Source: JBEHWX01 sp048498995
GTDB lineage: Bacteria > Bacteroidota > Ignavibacteria > OLB7
Direction of reading: 5' to 3'
Length of the DNA stretch: 64,000 nt
NCBI GenBank assembly: GCA_048498995.1
Contig: JBEHWX010000012.1
Span: forward strand, 1-64,000
Shown here piece after piece: positions 27,353 through 34,555 of the stretch (position 1 is the stretch's first letter; every line of letters starts with the position of its first letter). A program made the translations under genes and the position numbers. The notes beneath the pieces are model-generated. The model searched no databases and was not told where the DNA came from. It saw nothing but the letters and a program-made list of their open reading frames with translations.

Positions 27353-27397
27353 GAAAAAGAGAACGGCCCCGTTCGCGTTGAGCGAGCGGGGCCGTTC
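27353..27397 (-). terminator. Intrinsic terminator of the 13-residue peptide unit
   Basis: Arms GAACGGCCCCGTTCGC (27361-27376) and GCGAGCGGGGCCGTTC (27382-27397) pair over 16 bp with one mismatch. On the minus strand the stem is followed by TCTTTTTC, a classical intrinsic terminator. There is no good T-run on the plus side, so it acts for minus-strand transcription. It follows the peptide's stop codon by 34 bases. Confidence 0.78.
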
Positions 27398-27431
27398 GAG
27401 TTTATCTGGAAGCCCTAGTAGCGGACTGTCG

Positions 27432-27473
27432 CTAGCAGGCTGAACCAGAGGCTCCCAAATGAGACTTAGACAT
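27432..27473 (-). CDS. Candidate 13-residue peptide gene
   Basis: The sequence reads MSKSHLGASGSAC then TAG. It is supported not by its length but by its context. AGGAGGTGATCC, a 12-base match to the anti-Shine-Dalgarno sequence, lies just before the ATG, with AGGAGG seven bases away. A promoter with 17-bp spacing is upstream, and an intrinsic terminator is downstream. The whole unit is about 200 nt and lies alone between two plus-strand genes. Codons such as TCT, CAT, TTG, GGT and TCA differ from the GC-rich local usage. It may be a signalling peptide, a modified-peptide precursor, a leader, or a dual-function RNA; no function can be assigned. Confidence 0.5.
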   Translation of the reverse strand: MSKSHLGASGSAC

Positions 27474-27474
27474 G

Positions 27475-27486
27475 GGATCACCTCCT
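27475..27486 (-). promoter_or_regulatory. Extended Shine-Dalgarno sequence
   Basis: On the minus strand this reads AGGAGGTGATCC. It would pair over 12 bases with the usual 3' end of 16S rRNA. Most genes in this window have weak or no such sites, so this one stands out. Confidence 0.75.
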
Positions 27487-27557
27487 CTCGCAGGGATTGT
27501 GGATACACGTCGAAGGCTTCCCTGGAAAAACCCCCGCCGCAGCGCAATTGTGGATCG

Positions 27558-27586
27558 ATGATACGGCACTCCGGGTGCGAAGTCAA
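27558..27586 (-). promoter_or_regulatory. Promoter of the 13-residue peptide unit
   Basis: On the minus strand: TTGACT (27586-27581), a 17-bp gap and TATCAT (27563-27558). The expected RNA start is near 27551, giving a 78-nt leader. The -35 box and spacing equal those of the toxin-locus promoter at 50876-50904. Confidence 0.6.
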
Positions 27587-27688
27587 GCGCGAAGTTGTCG
27601 CGCCCGAAGTTTTTCTCGAAATGCCGATTCAGGGACGTGATGGGTAGACGGATCGTCGGAACCCGTTAGTGTGGGCCGTGCGGAGGTA

Positions 27689-27720
27689 TTTGGAAGAAAA
27701 TATTCCGATCTCTAGATTCG
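27689..27720 (+). promoter_or_regulatory. Promoter candidate for the giant glycosyltransferase gene
   Basis: TTTG (27689-27692), a 20-bp gap and TAGATTCG (27713-27720) match the FCB pattern TTTG-N19-21-TAnnTTyG. The predicted leader to the ATG at 28063 is about 335 nt; it contains no ORF with coding character and no structure I recognise. Confidence 0.45.
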
Positions 27721-28062
27721 CACTCGCTCGCGCCGATCGCCCGGCGCCGCGCAAGCCATCACGACCACACGCAGAGCATCCGTCGCAGCAGAGATCACCA
27801 TCGGTCGCCATGATTATTGATCGACCATCCGCGACAGCCGCGCGCATCCCGTGAGTCGCACCGGCATGCGCCGCCCGGGGCCACATCGGCCGGGCACGCC
27901 ACGCACGCACCCGATTCCATCGCCGACCCTCCCGCGCCGCGGACGCGCGTACCCGCTTCCGCCATCACGACGCATCGGGAGGAGATTCCAACCGGCCCGG
28001 GCAGGACGTGCCGGCCACCATCATCACCATTTCTTCGGAACCTTTCTTCGGAGCATCGCCAC

Positions 28063-31000
28063 ATGGCATCACTCGCACTCTGCATGATCGTCAGGAACGA
28101 GGAGGAGGTCCTCGCCCGTTGCCTCTCCTCCGTCGCCGATATCGTCGACGAGATCGTTATCGTCGACACCGGATCGACCGACACCACCATCGATATCGCG
28201 AACAGCTTCAACGCCAGGATCTTCCATCACGAATGGACCGACGACTTCGCCGACGCGCGCAACGTCTCCTTCGAGGCGGCCACCAGCGATTACATCCTCT
28301 GGATGGATGCCGACGACGTGCTCCTGCCGGATGATCGCGCCAGGCTCATCGAGCTGAAGGAGCGCCTGGAGAAGGATGTCTACTACCTTCGCTACGACTA
28401 CGCGCAGGACCCGGCCGGCAATTCGATCTGCCTGCTCTACCGCGAGCGGATCGTCAGAAACCGGCAGGATGTCCGGTGGATCTATCCGATCCACGAGTGC
28501 CTTTCGCTGCCGCCGGGGATCGCCAGCGAGGTGGTCGAGATCACGATCACGCACCGGCGCACGGCCGCCGGCGCCGCGGTCGACACCAACCGGAATCTCA
28601 GGATCCTGGAGCGCGCCGTCGACGAGGAGCGCTACCGGGACGATCCGCGCGTGCGCTACTATCTGGGGAAGGAGTATCACGACACCGGCGCCTTCGCCAC
28701 GGCGATCGCCACCTACCGGAGCTTCCTGGAGATGGAGAAGGGCTGGGTCGAGGACCGGTTCTGCGCCCATTACCGGCTGGCACAGTGCCTTCTCCACCTG
28801 GCCGGCGAGGAGCCGGAGCGGCAGGAGGAATACCGCGCCGCTGCGCGCGTGGAGGCCCGGCTGGCGCGCCGGCTCGACGCCGAGCGCGCCGAGCCCTGCT
28901 ATCTGCTCGGCATCATCTCGATGGATGAGGAGGATTATCGCGAGGCGATCTTCTGGTTCGAGCTCTGCCTCCGCCCACGCCCGGACGTGCTGAGTCCGGT
29001 GGATATCCATGCGTATACCGTCGGTCCTCTCTCGATGCTCTGCGTCTGCCACGACCGGCTCGGCGATCTCGATCGCGCGCGGGAGTACAACGATCGGGCA
29101 CTCGCGCTGGCGCCGGAGGACACGCGCCTGCTGCACAACCGCGCCTATCTCGACTCCCGTCGCCGCCGCGAGCGGCGCAAGCTCCCGGAGCCGATCAAGC
29201 TCAACCTCGGCTCCGGCAACAAGCGCTACCTGGATTACATCAACTGCGACAAGTACCCGGGACGGGAGGTGGACTGGGTGATGCCGCTGGAGGCGATCCC
29301 GCTGGAGGATGCCACGGTGCAGGCGATCCACAGCGAGCACGCGCTGGAGCACACCTACCACGCCACCGCGCGCGCCGCGCTCCGCGAGTGGAGCCGCGTG
29401 CTGAAGCCGGGAGGCGAGCTGCTGCTGAAGATCCCCGATCTGGCCGCCTGCTGCCGCGCCTATCTGGAGGCCACCTCCCAGGCGTATCGCGACTGGTATC
29501 GCTACACGATCTACGGCATCCAGAAGTCACAGGGAAATGAGCCGATGGAAGGGCAGATTCATTACACCGGCTTCTCGCCGGAGGAGCTTGCCTCCGAGCT
29601 CACCGACGCCGGATTCGTGATCGACTATGTGAAGACCTACGATGGCTACGGCACTCCCTCGATCGAGGCGCGCGCGCTCCGCGAGGCCAGCCGCCTCACC
29701 ATTGGCTGGGTGGCCGCCGGCTCCTCGATGCTCTCGCCGCAGTATCGCATCAGGACCTACAACGTCCACCGCTGGCTCCGCTCCCGCGGCTACCGCTCGG
29801 CGCTCATCTCGTCCGACGAGATCCACCATGTCGACACCGTGATCTTCTCCCGCGTCTTCAACTGGGACGAGCTGGAGCTGATGCGCGCGGCCAAGGAGAT
29901 GGGAAAACGGGTGCTGCTCGATATCTGCGAGGATATGTTCGATCTCCCCTTCCCCGCCTTCACGCCGATGCTCGAGGAGGCGGAGATGGTGATCTGCTGC
30001 TCCCATGTGCTGGCCGAGAAGGCGCGGGCCGTGAACCCGAACGTGCTCGTGATCGAGGATGCCGTGGAGGCGGACTTCGCGCTCAACTGCGCGTACGAAT
30101 CGGGACGCCGCCTTCGCGTGGTCTGGGTCGGCATGGGAGGCAACGCCCATCACGCCGAGAAGCTCCGGCCGATGATCGAGGAGCTCGGCTACGAGCTGGT
30201 GACGGTGCACGAGCACCCGGACGCCGATATCCCCTGGGAGCTGGACACCTGGCAGGAGATCCTCGCCGGCTGCGATATCGCCATTGCCCCGATCGATCAG
30301 CAGCTGCAGCCGGCCAAGTCCAACAACAAGCTGACGACCTACATGGCGCTCGGCCTGCCGACGGTGGCCGCGCCGCTGGACGCCTATCTCCGTGTCGTGC
30401 GCGACGGCGAGAACGGGTTCATCGCCAGGGATCCGGAGGAGTGGCGGAGCGCGCTTTCCGCGCTTGCCGACCCGGAGCTCCGCGCCAGAATCGGCGCGGC
30501 GGCCAAACAGACCGCCCTCGGCTACCATCTCGACGCGATCGGTCAGATGTGGGCCAACTTCCTCCTCTACGGCACCCTCCGTCGTGAGACCGTGGACATG
30601 GTGATCGCGGCCTGTGGCGACTCGAAGTTCCTCCGCGTCTGCATCAACAGCATCCGCGCCTGCACGCCGGAGCCCTACCGGATCATCGTGGTGATGAGCG
30701 GCGTGGCCGAGGATCCCACGGACTTCCCGGACGACGTTACGCTGATCCGCGTCGAGCGGCGTCTCAACTACTCCGAGGCGCTCAACATCGGCATCCTCGC
30801 CGGCAACGGAGAATACGTCTGCCTGATGAACGACGACGTGATCTTCTCCCGGGGATGGCTCGAGGCGTTGCGCGCCGAGCTGCGCGGGAGCGTCGGGATC
30901 GTCAACCCCCTCTCCAACTGCGATCGCGGCTGGCTCCATCGCTACGAGCTGAAGATCGACGACGTGCAGCTGCTCCCCGGATCGAACACGTTTTACGGCG

Positions 31001-32517
31001 ACACGATCCAGGTGCGGGGGGTGGCGCGTCCGGGCTTCGCGCCGGAGCGACTCTACGGCTACGATCCGGGAGCGCAACGGGTCTATGCCCGCGAGTGGGT
31101 GGCGCTCTACTGCACGCTGATGACTCGCGAGACGATCCGACGCGTGGGACTGCTCGACGAGGAGTTCGTCAACGGCTGCGAGGATCTCGACTACGGACGC
31201 CGCGCGCTCAGGCTCGGCATCGAGTCGCGCATCGTGGAGCGCGCCTTCGTGTTCCACTTCGGTGGCATCAGCCGCACGGCGCGGGAGCTGGAGCTCGGCG
31301 AGGCCTACCGGATCGAGGATCGCGGCAACCACGCGCGCGTGGCGTTCAAGTACGGCAGCCCGCTGCTGGTGATCCACACCGGCGACGCGTTCGAGCCATG
31401 GTCGGCCTCGAGCATCGACGGCGGCGGCATCGGCGGATCGGAAACGGCCGCCGCCCGCATGGCCGAGGAGCTCTCGGCGCTCGGCTACCGCGTGGTTCTC
31501 TTCGGCCGGTGCGAGGGGATGGAAGGAACCATCCACAACGTGGAGTACGTCTCCTCCGAGCGCTTCGCGCGGTTCGCGTCGATGCATCATATCGATGTCT
31601 TCATCGCCTCGCGCTACGCCAACCTGCTCGATCAGACCATCCGCGCCACCAGGCGCTACCTCTGGGTGCACGACATCTATGCGCTCGGCTCCCCCTTCGG
31701 CGAGGAGGATCTGGTGCGCAGGCACTATGATGAGCTCGACGGCATCTTCTGTCTGAGTCCGTGGCACGCCTCCTTCTTCGCCGACATCCACGGCGTGCCG
31801 CTCGAGAAGATCATCGTCACCGGCAACGGCATCGACCTGGAGCGCTTCGAGCGGAAGGTGGCGCGGCAACCGGGACGCCTGATCTACACGTCGAGCCCGG
31901 ACCGCGGCCTCGACACGCTGCTGGAGATCTTCCCGGCCATTCAGGCGCTGCGCCCGGAAACGGAGCTCCATATCTACTACGGCTTCGGCAACTGGGACGC
32001 GGCGATGGAGCGCTCAGGCGACCATCGCGCGCGCGCGATGCGCGACAAGATCCTCGGCCTGCTCGATCAGCCCGGCGTGTTCTACCACGGCCGTATCGGC
32101 CAGGACCGGCTGGCCGAGGAGTTCCTGAAGAGCGATATCTGGCTCTATCCCACGCGCTTCACCGAAACCTACTGCATCACCGCGCTCGAGGCGCAGATGG
32201 CCGGCGTGGCCTGCATCTGCACCGACCTGGCCGCGCTGAACACCACGGTCGGCGATCGAGGCATTCTGATCGAGGGAGATGCCTACTCCGAGGAGTATCG
32301 CGAGCGGGCGATCGCCGAGGTGTGCGAGCTGCTGGAGAACCGGAAGAAGCGGGATGAGCTGGCGGCGCGAGGACGGGAGTGGGCGCGGCACCAGACCTGG
32401 CGCGCGCGGGCGCGGGAGTGGGCGGCGATCTTCGCCACCGAGGGAATCGATCCGAATGGAGGGGAGTCCGACGCCGAGCGCGCCGGTGAATGGTCCTTCC
32501 TCCTGGCCGAGGATTGA
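28063..32517 (+). CDS. Five-domain glycosyltransferase/methyltransferase fusion
   Basis: 1484 residues, with GGAG nine bases before the ATG. Domains in order: a GT2 glycosyltransferase (1-~210; LALCMIVRNEEEVLARCL, WMDADD); a TPR-like helical region (~220-370); a SAM-dependent methyltransferase (~378-540; KLNLGSGNKRYLDYINC, EHALEHTYHA, VLKPGGELLLKIPDLA); a GT-B/GT4-like domain (~545-840; SPQYRIRTYNVHRWLRSRGY, KSNNKLTTYMALGLPTVAAP); a second GT2 domain (~841-1090; LMNDDVIFSRGWLEAL); and a second GT4 domain (~1102-1484; GGIGGSETAAARMAEELSAL, FTETYCITALEAQMAGVAC). No membrane helix is seen, so it should be cytoplasmic and build a surface glycan or glycosylate proteins. It is monocistronic. Domain boundaries are approximate. 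Confidence 0.9.
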   Translation: MASLALCMIVRNEEEVLARCLSSVADIVDEIVIVDTGSTDTTIDIANSFNARIFHHEWTDDFADARNVSFEAATSDYILWMDADDVLLPDDRARLIELKERLEKDVYYLRYDYAQDPAGNSICLLYRERIVRNRQDVRWIYPIHECLSLPPGIASEVVEITITHRRTAAGAAVDTNRNLRILERAVDEERYRDDPRVRYYLGKEYHDTGAFATAIATYRSFLEMEKGWVEDRFCAHYRLAQCLLHLAGEEPERQEEYRAAARVEARLARRLDAERAEPCYLLGIISMDEEDYREAIFWFELCLRPRPDVLSPVDIHAYTVGPLSMLCVCHDRLGDLDRAREYNDRALALAPEDTRLLHNRAYLDSRRRRERRKLPEPIKLNLGSGNKRYLDYINCDKYPGREVDWVMPLEAIPLEDATVQAIHSEHALEHTYHATARAALREWSRVLKPGGELLLKIPDLAACCRAYLEATSQAYRDWYRYTIYGIQKSQGNEPMEGQIHYTGFSPEELASELTDAGFVIDYVKTYDGYGTPSIEARALREASRLTIGWVAAGSSMLSPQYRIRTYNVHRWLRSRGYRSALISSDEIHHVDTVIFSRVFNWDELELMRAAKEMGKRVLLDICEDMFDLPFPAFTPMLEEAEMVICCSHVLAEKARAVNPNVLVIEDAVEADFALNCAYESGRRLRVVWVGMGGNAHHAEKLRPMIEELGYELVTVHEHPDADIPWELDTWQEILAGCDIAIAPIDQQLQPAKSNNKLTTYMALGLPTVAAPLDAYLRVVRDGENGFIARDPEEWRSALSALADPELRARIGAAAKQTALGYHLDAIGQMWANFLLYGTLRRETVDMVIAACGDSKFLRVCINSIRACTPEPYRIIVVMSGVAEDPTDFPDDVTLIRVERRLNYSEALNIGILAGNGEYVCLMNDDVIFSRGWLEALRAELRGSVGIVNPLSNCDRGWLHRYELKIDDVQLLPGSNTFYGDTIQVRGVARPGFAPERLYGYDPGAQRVYAREWVALYCTLMTRETIRRVGLLDEEFVNGCEDLDYGRRALRLGIESRIVERAFVFHFGGISRTARELELGEAYRIEDRGNHARVAFKYGSPLLVIHTGDAFEPWSASSIDGGGIGGSETAAARMAEELSALGYRVVLFGRCEGMEGTIHNVEYVSSERFARFASMHHIDVFIASRYANLLDQTIRATRRYLWVHDIYALGSPFGEEDLVRRHYDELDGIFCLSPWHASFFADIHGVPLEKIIVTGNGIDLERFERKVARQPGRLIYTSSPDRGLDTLLEIFPAIQALRPETELHIYYGFGNWDAAMERSGDHRARAMRDKILGLLDQPGVFYHGRIGQDRLAEEFLKSDIWLYPTRFTETYCITALEAQMAGVACICTDLAALNTTVGDRGILIEGDAYSEEYRERAIAEVCELLENRKKRDELAARGREWARHQTWRARAREWAAIFATEGIDPNGGESDAERAGEWSFLLAED

Positions 32518-32669
32518 TCGGCGGATCCGCCGGGAGTATCGGTGGATCGATGCGAGGAACGATGCCGGCGCCGGGGGCGGCGATCGCGAGACGGAGCGCG
32601 CGGTCATCACGGCGTCACGATCATGGCCGAGGGCGCGAGCGTGGATCTGCTCCGAAGCACGCTCCGCTC

Positions 32670-32702
32670 GAACGGGCCGGGGAGGTACACCCCGGCCCGT
32701 TC
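32670..32702. terminator. Hairpin terminator between convergent genes
   Basis: Perfect 13-bp stem GAACGGGCCGGGG (32670-32682) / CCCCGGCCCGTTC (32690-32702) in the 200-base gap between the glycosyltransferase gene and the minus-strand gene ending at 32718. It could serve both. Confidence 0.7.
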
Positions 32703-32717
32703 TCATATCCACCACGC

Positions 32718-33254
32718 TCAGCGCAGCGCGACGGTCGGCAGCTCCCGTGCCTGGTCCCAGTTGCGCGGGGTGATGTCGATGCAGTCATCGCAGCGCTGGC
32801 CGGGAATCTGTCCGGTGAAGCGCCGGGCGTTCCGGTCGTAGTCGAGCACGAAGCTGCCGCGGATCGGCGGGATGGAGTCTATCACCACGGTCGTTCCGGC
32901 GCGCCAGGGAAGGTTGATCGCCGTCAGGTCGGTGCCGCTCCCCTCCCGCGCGATCTCGATCTTCTTCACCGGGGAGCAGTTGTCGACGATGTACCACCCT
33001 CCGCCGAGCGCATAGGGGCTCACCTCCTCGTACATCGTGTCCCGCGTCTCGGCCCGCATCGAATAGACGGCGATGCGGATGTCGAGCGCGTTGTCGTTGC
33101 CGGTTCCGGAGGTATCCACCCCGAGCAGATGGAAGTAGAGGCGTCCGCAGTTCATCTTCGCTTCCCCGCCGGCGCGATGCCAGGGAGAAGGGATCAGGAT
33201 GAAGGCGACCGTGAGTGCCACCAGGATCGCGAGCGTTATCAGCAGCGTGCGCAT
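32718..33254 (-). CDS. Membrane-anchored or secreted protein of unknown function
   Basis: 178 residues from the ATG at 33254, chosen because AGGGA lies nine bases upstream and the hydrophobic segment LLITLAILVALTVAFILI follows at once; the frame runs on to 33305. The mature part is beta-rich, with cysteines at KMNCGRLYFHL, IVDNCSPVKK and a QRCDDCID motif that could bind metal or form a disulfide. It lies 109 bp after the HlyD-type adaptor gene, so a link to the exporter is possible but unproven. No known family is recognised. Confidence 0.65.
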   Translation of the reverse strand: MRTLLITLAILVALTVAFILIPSPWHRAGGEAKMNCGRLYFHLLGVDTSGTGNDNALDIRIAVYSMRAETRDTMYEEVSPYALGGGWYIVDNCSPVKKIEIAREGSGTDLTAINLPWRAGTTVVIDSIPPIRGSFVLDYDRNARRFTGQIPGQRCDDCIDITPRNWDQARELPTVALR

Positions 33255-33363
33255 GTTGAATGGTCCCTGTTGTCGACGTTGTCTCATATGCGGTTTCGCG
33301 TTCATCGGTGTCCGCCGAAAGGCTGTTATCGGTGGAGGGCGCGCGCCGGCTATCGGCGCGGCG

Positions 33364-34551
33364 TCACGGCTCCCGTTCCGGCTCCTCGGCGCGCTCCACC
33401 GCGACGCCGTTGGTCACCTGATCGGAGGGGTGAACGATCACGCGATCCCCCTCGCGCAATCCGGAGAGCACCTCCGCCTCGAGCGCGCTGCGATGCCCCA
33501 CCGCGACCGGGACGCGCACCGCCTTTCCCTGTTTCACCACGAACGTGCTCCAGCCGCCACCGCTCCGGAACAGCGCGCTGGAGGGGACTTTCACCACCGA
33601 CGGGCTCTCCCAGAGAATGATCCCCGCGCGGACGCGGAATCCGTCGCCGAGCTCGGCCGGATGGTCGATCAGCGTGGCGATCACGTTCACCCGCTGCTCC
33701 TCGATGCCGAGCGCGGAGATCTTCGTGAAGGCCGCGGGCTCCACGTAGCCGACACGCGCGCGGAGCGTCTGCTCCCCTCCCCAGCCGTCGATCACGATCG
33801 GGGCGCCGGCGCGCACCGGCACCGCGTCGGAGGAGAGCAGATCGATCACCACCTCGACGCCGAGCGGATCGCCGACCTGCATGATCGGCGTGCCGGCCGG
33901 CAGCACCCGCTCGCTGGTCTCCAGCAGCCGGAGCACGCGACCTCGCACGGGAGAGCGGAGCGTGATGCTCCGCGTGCCGCTCCCCTGGTAGGCGCCGCGC
34001 GCGGCCATCACCTGCGCCAGATCGGACTCGGCGCCGCGGGTGCGGGAGCGGGCCGTCTCCAGATCGCGCGTGGCGGCGCGGACGGCGCTCTCGGCATTTT
34101 CCGACTGCTGGCGCGGAACGGCGCCGGCGGCCAGAAGCTCGCCAAGGCGCTTCCGCTCCCGCTCGGCATCGGAGAGCGCCAGCTCGGAGCGTCCCTCGGC
34201 GGCGCGCACGCCATCCAGCGCCGCGCGCGCCGCCGCTATCCGAGCCTCGATCTCCTGCTGCTGCAGCGGGTCGATCGGCGGCGGCAGGAGCGTCGCCACC
34301 GACATCCCGGGCGACACCGGGTCGCCATCGCGCAGGTCGACGCGCATCAGCCTGCCGCTCACCGGCGCCGAGACCACGTATCGATCGTGAATCCTGGTGA
34401 TGCCGTCCGCCTCCAGAAGCACCCGGAGCGGGCCGCGCGTCACCACGCCGGTTTCGATCGAGACCGGCTTCGGCCAGAAGGCGGCCGTCAGCAGCGCCGC
34501 CAGCGCAAGCAGGATCAATCCCCAGACAATCCTCCTCTTGGTGAGCTTCAT
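33364..34551 (-). CDS. HlyD-family periplasmic adaptor of an ABC exporter
   Basis: 395 residues. One N-terminal membrane helix (RRIVWGLILLALAALLTAAF) is followed by the first half of a barrel-sandwich (lipoyl-like) domain (VVSAPVSGRLMRVDLRDGDP), a coiled-coil hairpin at ~95-185 (QQQEIEARIAAARAALDGVR), the second sandwich half (LRSPVRGRVLRLLETSERVL) and C-terminal beta-barrel domains. This is the membrane fusion protein layout that links an inner-membrane transporter to the outer membrane. It starts 4 bp after the permease gene, last in ATPase-permease-adaptor order, as in DevBCA/MacA-like exporters. Confidence 0.9.
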   Translation of the reverse strand: MKLTKRRIVWGLILLALAALLTAAFWPKPVSIETGVVTRGPLRVLLEADGITRIHDRYVVSAPVSGRLMRVDLRDGDPVSPGMSVATLLPPPIDPLQQQEIEARIAAARAALDGVRAAEGRSELALSDAERERKRLGELLAAGAVPRQQSENAESAVRAATRDLETARSRTRGAESDLAQVMAARGAYQGSGTRSITLRSPVRGRVLRLLETSERVLPAGTPIMQVGDPLGVEVVIDLLSSDAVPVRAGAPIVIDGWGGEQTLRARVGYVEPAAFTKISALGIEEQRVNVIATLIDHPAELGDGFRVRAGIILWESPSVVKVPSSALFRSGGGWSTFVVKQGKAVRVPVAVGHRSALEAEVLSGLREGDRVIVHPSDQVTNGVAVERAEEPEREP

Positions 34552-34555
34552 ACCG

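Noticed and set aside
27272..27586. 104-residue minus-strand frame over the peptide unit
   Set aside because: Its start overlaps the -35 box, it reads through the terminator, and it has no ribosome binding site; the 13-residue frame fits all signals.
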